Both the position numbers and the translations under genes were made by a program. Under the pieces are notes generated by a model. The model worked only from the letters and a program-made list of their open reading frames with translations. It had not been told where the DNA came from and made no database searches. DNA of 16,741 nucleotides. Origin: Butyriboletus loyo. Its lineage: Eukaryota; Basidiomycota; Agaricomycetes; Boletales; Boletaceae. Location of the stretch: assembly GCA_038093515.1 (NCBI GenBank), contig JBBPSI010000386.1, positions 1 through 16,741 on the forward strand, written 5' to 3'. This document shows positions 1-7,717 of this stretch, in pieces (the stretch's first letter is position 1; each line of letters begins with the position of its first letter).

Positions 1-1655
1 GACAAAAAGAACACCAAGGAGCTGCCCCCATCCAGGTCGTTCAACCATGCCATTGACCTCGACAAAGACTTTGTACCCAAAGTCGCTAAGGTCTATCCTC
101 TGAACCCGAAGGAATCAGAGGCATGTAAGGTGTTTGTCGAAGAACACCTCAAGTCGGGAAAGATCACTCCCTCCAAGTCCCCTCAGGCAGCCCCCTTCTT
201 CTTCGTATCCAAGAAGGATGGCTCGTTACGTCCCTGCCAGGACTACCGGTATCTGAACTCGCACACTGTCAAAAACGCCTATCCCCTTCCCCTCATTTCC
301 GACCTCGTCGACCGTCTCAAAGGGTCGAAAATCTTCACCAAAATGGACATCCGCTGGGGATACAACAACGTCCTCATCAAGCCAAATGACCGCTGGAAAG
401 CAGCGTTCATCACTCCCCAAGGGTTGTTCGAGCCTACCATCATGTTCTTTGGTCTATGCAATTCTCCCGCCACATTCCAGGCATTGATGGACCACATCTT
501 CGGCGACCTCATGGCAGAAGGATGGCTCATCATCTACATGGATGATCTCCTAATCCATTCCGCCACCACTGCAGAGCACGAGGCCTGCACAATCCGCGTT
601 CTGGAAAGACTTTGAGAACACAAACTCTTCCTCAAACTCGAAAAATGTTCGTTCGACGCCGAAGAAGTGGAGTACCTCGGCATGATGGTTCGGGAAGGCC
701 AAGTCAAGATGGATCCTACCAAGTTAAAAGCCATTCGCGAATGGAACCCCCCGACCTCAGTAAAAGCAGTCAGGTCCTTTATTGGATTCTGCAATTTCTA
801 CCGCAGGTTCATACAGGACTTCTCTCACATCGCGAAGCCGTTACACGACCTGACCAAGAAGAATTCCCCCTGGGCCTGGACTCCGGCTTGTGAACAAGCA
901 TTCCAAGCAATCAAACAGTCGTTCCTACGACAACCCGTTCTCTCTATGCCCGACGTCACGAAGCCGTTTGCTGTCATGACGGACACCTCCCTCACTGCCA
1001 TGGGAGCAGTGCTCATGCAGAAGGATGTCAATGGCGACTTACATCCTTGCGCTTACCTGTCAAAGACGCTCTCGCCTGCGGAGCGCAATTACGACATCTA
1101 TGATCGTGAGTTGCTCGCGGTCATTCATGCACTAGAAGAGTGGCGACACTACCTGCGAGGTACTGGTCACCAAGTGGAGATTCTCACCGACCACAAGAAT
1201 CTCACTTACTTTCGCCAACCCAACAAGTTGTCCCGCCGGCAAGCTCACTGGCTCATGTTCCTGCAGGACTTCGACCTGCATTTCCACCACATTCCTGGTA
1301 CGCAGATGGGACCCACCAATGCCCTGTCCCGACGAGACGACATCGACACCTCTGCCGACAACCAGGAGGTCACCCTCCTCCCCGAAAACCTGTTCGCCAG
1401 GAAGATCGACGTCGCTCTCGCCGAAAAGATCGCCGCCTCGACTCCCAGCGACCCGATGATCAAGCGATGCATGCAGGCTCTCTATGAAGACTCCCCCCTC
1501 TTCCCCAAAATGAATGCTGGGGACTGGGACTTCGACGGTAAAGAGCTGTATTTTCGCAAAAAGCGCTACATCCCGGAGGCGGCTCGTGTCGACCTCATCC
1601 GATCCCTCCACGAGAGTCCAGCTGGGGGTCATGGTGGTATATTCCGAGCAATGCA
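1..1655 (+). pseudogene. Ty3/gypsy pol relic: reverse transcriptase, RNase H, integrase zinc-binding start
   Basis: One reading frame (codon starts at positions 1, 4, 7 and so on) is open from the window edge and encodes RT followed by RNase H. The RT palm shows a DIRWGY block near 346-363 and the catalytic YMDD box at 535-546. RNase H shows catalytic Asp at 982-984, Glu at 1108-1110 and Asp at 1189-1191. The usual fourth Asp (ADALSR-type motif) is Asn, codon AAT at 1318-1320. The start of the integrase H2C2 zinc-binding region is visible at about 1597-1650 (HESPAGGH). A TGA at 613-615 interrupts RT, and the same frame continues beyond it with normal RT sequence, so this is a point nonsense change. 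Around 1648-1660 the frame breaks where the integrase core should follow. Role in an intact element: copying RNA into DNA and removing the RNA strand. Confidence 0.92.
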
Positions 1656-2077
1656 GCCTAAAATCGCTGAGACTCAGGTACCCGTCAAAGAAGCTTGCCC
1701 CTAGACAGGAAGGTCTGTTTAAAATTGCACAAGTCATCTCCCCTGTGGCATACAGACTCTGACTACCACCGACATGGAAGATCCACGATGTCTTCCACGC
1801 ATCGCTTCTCACTCCTTATCGTGAAATGGCAGAACATGGCCCAAACTTTACCAATCCTCCTCCGGAAGAGATAGACAGAGATGAGGAATACAAAATTGAC
1901 AGGATCTTATCCCACCGCGGCTCCAAGGGACACCGCCAATTCCTTGTATCCTGGAAAGGATATTCCGCAGCAGAAAACACCTGGGAACCAAATGGGAACC
2001 TGGTCCATGCGCAAGCCCTGCTCAAGGCTTATAAGCTGCGTTATCTCAAGGACTTTCCCTCCCCATCCTCACAGTAA
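1656..2077 (+). pseudogene. Integrase C-terminus plus chromodomain (gypsy pol, shifted frame)
   Basis: A second frame (codon starts at 1658, 1661 and so on) begins abruptly with the integrase C-terminal motif YPSKKLAPR...FKI, followed by a WKIHDVFHASLLTPY block. These normally lie some hundreds of residues after the zinc-binding region, so the catalytic core (DDE triad) has been lost by a deletion near 1650 that also changed frame. A TGA at 1760-1762 interrupts the frame, which then continues. Residues from about 1881 to 2043 form a chromodomain with the aromatic and WKGY core (FLVSWKGYSAAENTWEP). Chromodomains of chromovirus integrases guide insertion to modified histones. The frame ends at TAA 2075-2077. 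Confidence in domain identity is high; the exact deletion point is uncertain. Confidence 0.9.
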
Positions 2078-2087
2078 AACAACTAAC

Positions 2088-3167
2088 ATGGCCATCCCTC
2101 CTGCAGAAAATGTTCCCACTGCAGAAAATGCCCCCCTTCCACCGCAACCTCCTGTCCGCTCTTCGCGTCTTCCCGTTTCCTCTCGTCGTGTTCTTTATGC
2201 CGCTGTTTTGGAAAACCCCGTCGCTATGTATGCTCTCGAGCAACGTATGGATTTCACTGGAGACTATGTCCTCCGCACTCTCGCCTCCTTCTACCGCTCT
2301 TATGCCCTCGCCCGCACTGTCCACACTCGTCTGTGCCCAGACAACCAACCTCCTGTTTACGCCGCCGCCCTCGAGTCTTCCCTGATGGAAGCTCGAGGAT
2401 ATACCCTCGACATCCTCCACATGGAGGGATTTGGATATGTCATTGACCAGTTACTGCCAGGTATTCTGGCTCCAGTCCTCCGTCCCATCCTAATGGCCCT
2501 TGCTCCTAGGGAGCGCCAGTTCTACCTCCACTCCGCTGACCGCATCGGCTACCTCCGTCCCATGGCTCGCGGCCCCAATCCAGTGCCTCGCCCTCCCCCG
2601 GAAAGATCTCCTTCGCCACTACCTGTACCAGCGCCATCCACCCGAGACTCTCCTGCGACCACGCTGGTAGCAGATTCTTCCCAAGAGACCACCGGGGAGT
2701 CCCTAGAGTCCTTTCAGACCGACGTCGATGAGCCCCAGGTCGCTCGTCAACACTCCCCCCTACCGCCTTGCACAGTGCGTTGCCAACCTCGCCAGGCGCT
2801 TCTCCAGGCTGGATCTATCCTGGGATCGGTCACCCTCACCGCCGCGGGACGACGAATTGCCAACAGAGCCGTCCGCTCAGTCACTCCCCAGCCTTCCACT
2901 CGTCGCGGAACCCCCGCCATTCAACTTATCCCTCGGATCTCCTCCCCCCTTGCCGCGGCAGCTGGTAGTTCTAATGACTCATCCTATGAACCGCCACCTC
3001 CCTATCTCGCCCATTGGGGCACTCATGATTCCCCTATTGTCGTGGACGATAGATCCCCTGATCCCAGCCCACACCCTGCTAGACCTCGCCTCATCTGCCC
3101 ACAACTTCCACATCGTCGCCAATTGTACCTTTCAGGAGGACGTCTGGGGAGATGTCTCTGCCGATGA
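2088..3167 (+). CDS. Extra ORF of the gypsy element after pol, unknown function
   Basis: An open frame of 360 codons starts with ATG at 2088, only 10 bases after the chromodomain stop, and lies wholly between pol and the polypurine tract. The first 40 residues are Pro-rich. Residues about 45-160 look folded and helical, with a hydrophobic stretch near residue 120-140 (LLPGILAPVLRPILMALA). The rest is rich in Pro, Ser and Arg and looks disordered. Codon use is even and there is no internal stop, unlike the damaged pol upstream. Near the end another frame (to a stop at 3205-3207) gives an acidic tail that looks more protein-like than the Arg/Leu-rich tail of the main frame, so a small frameshift near 3060-3090 is possible. 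I do not recognise a domain. Its position is that of an env-like or accessory third ORF, but I see no signal peptide and no convincing membrane anchor. Confidence 0.6.
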   Translation: MAIPPAENVPTAENAPLPPQPPVRSSRLPVSSRRVLYAAVLENPVAMYALEQRMDFTGDYVLRTLASFYRSYALARTVHTRLCPDNQPPVYAAALESSLMEARGYTLDILHMEGFGYVIDQLLPGILAPVLRPILMALAPRERQFYLHSADRIGYLRPMARGPNPVPRPPPERSPSPLPVPAPSTRDSPATTLVADSSQETTGESLESFQTDVDEPQVARQHSPLPPCTVRCQPRQALLQAGSILGSVTLTAAGRRIANRAVRSVTPQPSTRRGTPAIQLIPRISSPLAAAAGSSNDSSYEPPPPYLAHWGTHDSPIVVDDRSPDPSPHPARPRLICPQLPHRRQLYLSGGRLGRCLCR

Positions 3168-3245
3168 CGCTTACAACAATGACTTCAATGAGGGAGCGTC
3201 TCAGTGACAGGAATTTTCAAGTTGTGGAGTCGGAGTCTCCACCAT

Positions 3246-3255
3246 GGGAAGGGGG
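3246..3255 (+). other. Polypurine tract of the gypsy element
   Basis: A ten-base all-purine run (gggaaggggg) lies three bases upstream of the LTR's first TG. In LTR retrotransposons this is the RNase H-resistant primer for plus-strand DNA synthesis, and its place directly before the 3' LTR is diagnostic. Confidence 0.8.
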
Positions 3256-3258
3256 TAA

Positions 3259-3687
3259 TGTTACGGTAGTGGTATACTTTTTCCATCCACTACCACTTGG
3301 ACTACTTCATTCGCCTAGCCTTTTGCTAGTGCCCTTTGAGCGGTATGAACCGCTCTAGCTTAGTCATCACACTTCCCACGCACAGACACGCTTTCTTTCG
3401 TACTCCAGAATCTTCTAGAGTACTCCTTCCTCATTTGTACTTTCCTTCTCGTGACTCGATTAGGAACATGGTCTGTGCGCAGACCTCAGTAGTATAAAGA
3501 CTCAGTCTTTACACCCATGTACTCTATCTAGTTCTACACAGTAACCTGCTAGCAATTAGTTTCCTTCCAGACTCTTAGTGTGCGCACTAAGGCATAGTCT
3601 GAGACCCAGCTCAGAAACGTTTCACGAGTCCTGAGGCTACTCCAGAGTGCCTCCTCGCTGTTCTAGTTGTTAGCGCCCAGCGTAACA
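3259..3687 (+). repeat. 3' LTR of the gypsy element (429 bp)
   Basis: The repeat starts TGTTACG and ends CGTAACA, a perfect 7-bp terminal inverted repeat with the universal TG...CA ends. A TATAAA box lies at 3493-3498, placing the U3/R boundary a little downstream. The polypurine tract precedes it and a copia gag-pol frame resumes immediately after it, which fixes both ends. The 5' LTR and left target duplication are outside the window; the right duplication would be the five bases tctcc at 3688-3692. The LTR contains an unusual series of short perfect hairpins, described under findings. Confidence 0.92.
3493..3498 (+). promoter_or_regulatory. TATA box of the gypsy LTR
   Basis: TATAAA in the middle of the LTR, at the position expected for the U3 promoter. 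It partly overlaps a hairpin with 7-bp arms (3495-3501 and 3505-3511). Confidence 0.6.
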
Positions 3688-4184
3688 TCTCCGAGTTGAT
3701 ATGTGAAATGAGATGAGGCACCAGAGTCAAGGAGCCATACATCAGATGGAATTGAACTCTTGCAGGTTTCTTTGCATTTATCACACATTTCGGGCAAGTC
3801 AAAACTAGACAACAACATCATTTCATCACTATCTACCACAGACGACAGTATATACTCTAAATATTGCTGTGAGTAATGTTTGTCAGTTGCAATGTGATGC
3901 GAAAATGAAGCAGATGGTACTGACTCCAAGTCCATGTCCCAATCAAACTCCTCATCTCCATAATCGAAAACTTCCTGTTCAGGGAAGTTTCGATTGAAGG
4001 CAGGGTTATAATATCGAGAGATAAACTCATTGATATCATTGTTGTCACCTAACGAGACATGCTCATCTTCAGAGAGAGAGCTTGAGGTGATCAGGGTTGA
4101 ACCCTGAACGGCATCCATGGTGAAAAATTCATCTTCACCTGATGGGGAGTCAGGGAAGGTCTGGAAGGGAACTTCAGTTGACAA
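3688..4184 (-). pseudogene. Copia pol: acidic spacer and start of aspartic protease, cut by the gypsy insertion
   Basis: This - strand frame begins at 4184 with an acidic, Ser-rich spacer and reaches WLLDSGASSHFT at about 3700-3740. The DSGAS core is the active-site motif of Ty1/copia proteases, which cut the Gag-Pol polyprotein. Four to five codons after the motif the frame runs into the inverted end of the gypsy LTR, so the protease is truncated. The frame is not continuous with the Gag part at 4437-5319: a stop and one or more frame changes lie between 4184 and 4437. Confidence 0.85.
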
Positions 4185-4436
4185 GCAACCAAAGGTGTTG
4201 GTTCGTCAGTGAACTGGGAGAGACACAATGGGGGCAGATGTTGTGGGAGCCTCAAAGAGACCCAAAGACTCGGCGGAGGCAGCAGGCGACACACTCTCCT
4301 CATCAACCTCCTCTATATCCTCTGGGAGGTCGAGGCGCTGGGCAAGAGTCCTCTTGCAAGGATTTGCAATCGGATCAAGGTTGCACAGTGTCTGTGCAGT
4401 TACTTCAACTCCAATGTGTCGTGCGAGCTGGATGCT

Positions 4437-5319
4437 TCACTTTGTGTGAGGGAAGGAGGGGGGGCCATAGTGGGCTGTACTAGGCAGGTGTGAGAGATGA
4501 CAAGGGTCCAGAACTGGTGTTGTGAATGCAAAGGAGGGAGGGTCAAGACTGACCATTTGATCCTCTGGAGCAAACGCCAAAAAGGCAAAAGAGTCAGAGT
4601 CACCATTGATAGCATTGCGCACCTGTTGGCACTGCTGTTGCTTCTGCAGGCCTGCTTCAGAGTGTTTGCCCTGAGCCTTCTTCTTCTTTGGTTGCTCCAA
4701 GGAGCCCTCTCCATGCAAATGGCCTTGTGCGGGCCCTTTACCCTTGTCTTTGTTGTTGGACGACCCATGATGCTGCTGTGAGGAGAAAGAAGGGTTGGGA
4801 CCCTTCTGTTTGACAGTGCTGATCTTATTTGCTTGGGGTTGTTGGCCCTTCTGTGGTCGACCATGTGCGCAATATTGTTGTTTGGACGCCCTTTGCAAAG
4901 CGATCGTCACTGATAAGCCCTTCTCGTTCTTCTTTCTCTGCGTTGTCGAGCCATTTGATGCTTTCATGAATGAACTGTCCGAGAGCCTCGACACGGACAA
5001 TATCAGCAACGGTTGTTTTACCCCCTGTGGCGGGGTCAATGACGATGGATGTATCCCGGAGTAAGCGGACGAGAAGATCAAAAGAAGGCAACGTCGGAGG
5101 AACAATGCAACAGTGCAATTGCGTTCCAAATCCTCAATGGTGCATGGAAGCGCACCAGCTTCCTGGTGTGTAGTCATCCTTGTGGACTCTCCTTCTCCTG
5201 TGGTGGTGGTGCGCATGTGGGACTGAGTTGCCTCAACAGAGCCTTGGTTGAGGAACAGCGAAATAATGTCCATGTAAGGAGGAAGTTTTGCCATGACAAT
5301 CAACAACTTAATTATTTCC
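4437..5319 (-). pseudogene. Copia Gag, middle and C-terminal part
   Basis: Reading leftwards from the solo LTR, the frame resumes the Gag core (KLPPYMD block near 5265-5290), then runs through a Gln-, Lys- and Ser-rich tail with a KKKK cluster typical of nucleic-acid-binding Gag tails. No CCHC zinc knuckle is visible. It stops at 4437-4439. Between about 5118 and 4840 a different - strand frame looks more protein-like (see findings), suggesting two frameshifts or a foreign piece. It is in frame with the N-terminal Gag across the solo LTR, as described for the target duplication. Confidence 0.8.
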
Positions 5320-5324
5320 CCTAT
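5320..5324. repeat. Target-site duplication, left copy (CCTAT)
   Basis: CCTAT directly before the solo LTR's first TG matches 5845-5849 directly after its last CA. A 5-bp duplication is standard for LTR element integrase. Removing the LTR plus one copy leaves the copia Gag frame continuous, which confirms the boundaries. Confidence 0.88.
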
Positions 5325-5844
5325 TGTTGCACAAGCAACGCACAGTTGAATGCTAGTGTGAATACTGTTGCCACAAGCGGTCCACTACAGTTGCAGGTAT
5401 ACACAAGTACCTGGCAAGTATGAACTAGGAGTCTCAACTTAATCCTCAACTGTTGCCAGCGAATAGACAAGTGGTTAAAACTAGGGAATCCTAGTCTAAC
5501 CACAAGCCTTTATATATTATACAGAGATGCGCACAGACCATGCTGTGCGTGTGATGAACTACTATACATGGCTAGACTAAAGAAGAGAAGTGCAACGGTG
5601 ATTAACCACATGAGGCGCGGGGATCAAAAGGAAGAGAAGTAAACAGAGATTAAATACATGTGTCATGACATCATAGAGTCTAGGCCTGGTCTAGGCCATG
5701 ACATCATATGCTTAGTCAGCAGGGGATCACATGTAAGTTCCCACGATCATGTGGACTATGTCACGTGACCTTTGAAAGTGAAGTTGGAACGAAACAACTA
5801 TGTCCAAAGTTCAAAGTGTACAAATAAATGTTATGATTATAACA
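5325..5844 (+). repeat. Solo LTR (520 bp) inside copia gag
   Basis: It starts TGTTGCAC and ends TATAACA, with TG...CA ends and a short TGTT/AACA inverted terminus, and is flanked by a CCTAT duplication. There is no internal region, so it is a solo LTR left by recombination between two LTRs. A TATA-like run (5511-5519) on the + strand, and an AATAAA at 5823-5828, suggest + orientation. A 12-bp direct repeat catgacatcata occurs at 5665-5676 and 5698-5709. Hairpins flank the TATA region: 5473-5485 with 5490-5501 (near perfect), and 5530-5536 with 5543-5549 (perfect). It does not resemble the gypsy LTR at 3259-3687, so it is another family. Confidence 0.88.
5509..5520 (+). promoter_or_regulatory. 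TATA-like box in the solo LTR
   Basis: An A/T-only run with the core TATATATTA, about 185 bases into the LTR and just downstream of a near-perfect hairpin. It is the likely U3 promoter of the lost element. Confidence 0.5.
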
Positions 5845-5849
5845 CCTAT
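5845..5849. repeat. Target-site duplication, right copy (CCTAT)
   Basis: Second copy of the 5-bp duplication made when the solo LTR's parent element inserted into copia gag; it pairs with 5320-5324. Confidence 0.88.
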
Positions 5850-6257
5850 GGGGAATTGATAGTCTGCAAGACATGCAAAATGCGCATTAATCTTCGCGAA
5901 GGCTGGTGCAGGATGGTTGTTGGGAGGTATGACAACCTCCATCAGTTGCTTGAATTCCACATAGACAGTGGAAAGAGATGGCTTAGAAAAAAGGTCCTTA
6001 AGACCTGTCCATAATTTTTCTGCTGCATCTTCGTTCTCGAAGCGACGCCTCAAAGAGGGGTCAAGCTTGAGAGTGATTGCCCCAACTGCCTTCTTGCAGT
6101 CTCTCTCATATCCATCCTCAGCAGTTTGACCAGTTTTGGTGGTCCAAAAAATGCCCTGGGATTGGAGATAGCCCTTCATGATGGGGGCCCAAGTCAGGTA
6201 GTTGGCACCAGAGAGAGTGGGGATGGTGCCGAAAGCAGAGGAGGTTTGAGAAGTCAT
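5845..6257 (-). pseudogene. Copia Gag, N-terminal part (DUF4219/UBN2 type)
   Basis: The frame begins with ATG at 6257-6255 and encodes LSGANYLTWAPIMKGYL, the L-x-G-x-N-Y-x-x-W signature at the start of copia-type Gag. It continues with the UBN2-like helical core (AITLKLDPSLRRRFE, AEKLWTGLKDLF). It runs smoothly to about 5850, where the solo LTR begins. Another in-frame ATG lies 20 codons upstream (6317), but the 6257 start sits directly before the conserved signature. Gag forms the virus-like particle of the element. Confidence 0.87.
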
Positions 6258-6631
6258 GTTGCCGATTGAGATTGAATGGGGGTAGCTGGTTAGACTGATG
6301 TAAAAGCGCATTAGCAATTGTTTGAGAAATGAAAGAATTATTGCAGCAATTTTCTCTGAATGTGTACCAGCATTATGACCCCATGGGACAATTTGCTTTT
6401 TAGCACATCCTCAAGCGTGAAAACACATTGGGGAGGCTAGGTACTTTGCTTGGTTTCAGAGCATAAAAACGCATCTTAGACCAGCAAGTTCAGGAAAAGA
6501 CGACTAGCTTAAAGCTGGTCAGGGCTCATAACCTGTAGAACAGTCATGTGGTAGTGCCTACTGATGTAGAATCCCACACTGGTACACAGATGAAAGAACT
6601 AGCTCATCTTACCTGATGTTTGCTTATGGTG

Positions 6632-6696
6632 CACGAAGTACGAAGTCAAAAGGTCTATTAGAACTCAGCTAGTCTGAGTTTGTATTATACTTCGTG
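6632..6696. repeat. Nested hairpin (9-bp outer arms, 7-bp inner arms)
   Basis: CACGAAGTA at 6632-6640 pairs perfectly with TACTTCGTG at 6688-6696. Inside it AACTCAG at 6662-6668 pairs perfectly with CTGAGTT at 6674-6680. The double symmetry is more than composition would give by chance. It may be a remnant of a small inverted-repeat element or part of an LTR. Confidence 0.55.
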
Positions 6697-7132
6697 ACAT
6701 GTGTGAAATGTTTACATAATCATGTAATCTACACTATGTTGTTGATTTACTTCACCTGTAGCAAGTAACCTTTCAACACTATCTGAATCAGTGCACCTAA
6801 TATGGGCACTGCACTGTGAACATGTTATCCACAACCTCTCCCACACAACTCAAAACATTGAATCCTGCTGGCTTAACCACATTAATACATGACTATCTAT
6901 AGACTGACGACATGCAAAAGCCCTGAATAGACCCAACCTCGAACAAAAGGTATACCACACCTGGCAACCACTCTTATCAAACCAAACACACCTTCCCCCT
7001 GACTGGGTGACGAATTTTGAGGTTTTAGTGGGTATCATGCTGCCCAGGCCCTCTGATGACACTGAGGCCACCTGACAGCTCACGGAGCCCCTGCTCCCTG
7101 CAGGATGTGCATAAGAGCATTTTTCCTCGGAC

Positions 7133-7151
7133 CGGTTATGATTCATAACCG
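7133..7151. repeat. Perfect 9-bp-arm palindrome
   Basis: CGGTTATGA, one central base, then TCATAACCG. A near-perfect dyad of this kind could bind a dimeric regulator or be the end of a small repeat. No further evidence is visible. Confidence 0.45.
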
Positions 7152-7248
7152 CCTTAGCATATTATGTAGGACTAGTCTAGGCAGTCGCTGCATAATGATA
7201 TTCACGCTTGTCTAAAAAAAAAAAAGAAAGGCGCAAAATAGTTTGGGA

Positions 7249-7430
7249 CTCAATTTCTTTTTTGCCGGCTGTCCTCCGATCACAACTCAGAGCTGAGTCG
7301 TCAAGCGATAACGTTACACCTCGTCCTACAGATCGGCAGCGTTCAAGCAGAAAGGTGCAGCCCTGCAACTCGGTTTCAGCACAGAAGCGACCCTGAATTT
7401 CTTCCTTCACCGGCTGCCCTTCAATCACAA
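7249..7430. repeat. Diverged direct repeat of about 37 bp, period about 144
   Basis: 7249-7285 and 7393-7430 align over their whole length with several substitutions, sharing the landmarks aatttctt, ccggctg and atcacaa. On the - strand both copies fall in one open frame and encode related peptides (IEGQPVKEEIQ and CDRRTAGKKEIES). This could be an old tandem duplication or a repeat in a decayed coding sequence. Confidence 0.5.
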
Positions 7431-7717
7431 ATGAAATGCCGTCTGTCCCTGCTACATACTCAGCACTACTTCGGCCCCATGAGGTTTGAATGTGTTACGG
7501 CGGCAAGGACCGGCACAGACATGCTCGACAGGCCGTAGCAGGAAGGCCTTGGAAATACACAACTACATAGGCAGTCGGCTCCGCGACGTGTCTGCGTCGG
7601 ATTCGGTAGTGGACCCATCAGTGGCAATTATCCTTCCACTCGGCTCAAGCTTTCAAACAGGCACGAACACCGAGTAAAAAGGATTAATATTGGCGAGGAC
7701 TCACCCCTTGAAGCGCA

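Larger units (their letters stand above)
1..3687 (+). mobile_element. Ty3/gypsy chromovirus, 3' part, inactivated
   Basis: The order of parts is reverse transcriptase, RNase H, integrase remnant, chromodomain, extra ORF, polypurine tract, 3' LTR. A chromodomain at the end of integrase defines chromoviruses, a Ty3/gypsy lineage common in fungi. The left part (5' LTR, Gag, protease, start of RT) lies outside the window. The right end is exact: the LTR ends with CGTAACA, the inverted match of its first bases TGTTACG, and the next base belongs to a copia-type reading frame on the other strand. The element therefore inserted into an older copia element. Several disabling changes show that this copy cannot make a full Pol. 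Confidence 0.93.
3688..6257 (-). mobile_element. Ty1/copia retrotransposon relic, interrupted twice
   Basis: On the - strand the order is a copia-type Gag (DUF4219/UBN2 style) starting near 6257, a Gln/Lys-rich Gag tail, an acidic spacer, and the copia protease active-site motif DSGASSHFT at about 3700-3730. The rest of pol (integrase, RT, RNase H in copia order) must lie beyond the gypsy insertion, left of the window. A solo LTR splits gag at 5325-5844 and the gypsy LTR ends inside the protease. Additional frameshifts and stops are present, so the element is dead. The 5' LTR should lie to the right of 6257, but I could not fix its ends. Confidence 0.88.
6258..7717. other. Gene-poor stretch: copia leader/LTR remains and unassigned DNA
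   Basis: The first part should contain the leader, primer site and 5' LTR of the - strand copia element. I see no clean TG...CA pair, only a weak primer-site-like block near 6354-6378. A nested hairpin lies at 6632-6696, and a one-mismatch palindrome at 6502-6520. The - strand is open over 6850-7146 (98 codons) and 7177-7428 (83 codons). Neither shows a domain I recognise, and the second contains a diverged direct repeat. A 12-base A run is at 7214-7225. The last few hundred bases presumably hold the promoter of the gene starting at 7718; I see no clear TATA box. Confidence 0.5.

Noticed and set aside
1132..1812. A 226-codon - strand frame opposite RNase H and integrase
   Set aside because: It lies antisense to clear RNase H and chromovirus sequence, has no recognisable motif and is Ser/Gly/Val-rich, as expected for the shadow of a coding strand.
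4142..4493. Two + strand frames opposite the copia spacer
   Set aside because: Low-complexity, antisense to the copia Gag-Pol frame, and with no supporting motif.
6354..6378. Possible copia primer-binding site and LTR start (- strand)
   Set aside because: The pieces CTCTGA and TACCAG occur in the right order but are separated by an extra five bases, and the following LTR would begin CATTATG rather than TGTTATG. Too degenerate to call.
6451..6462. TGGTTTCAGAGC, one base from a plant/fungal copia primer site
   Set aside because: It is on the + strand, opposite to the copia element, and no LTR end in TAACA precedes it.
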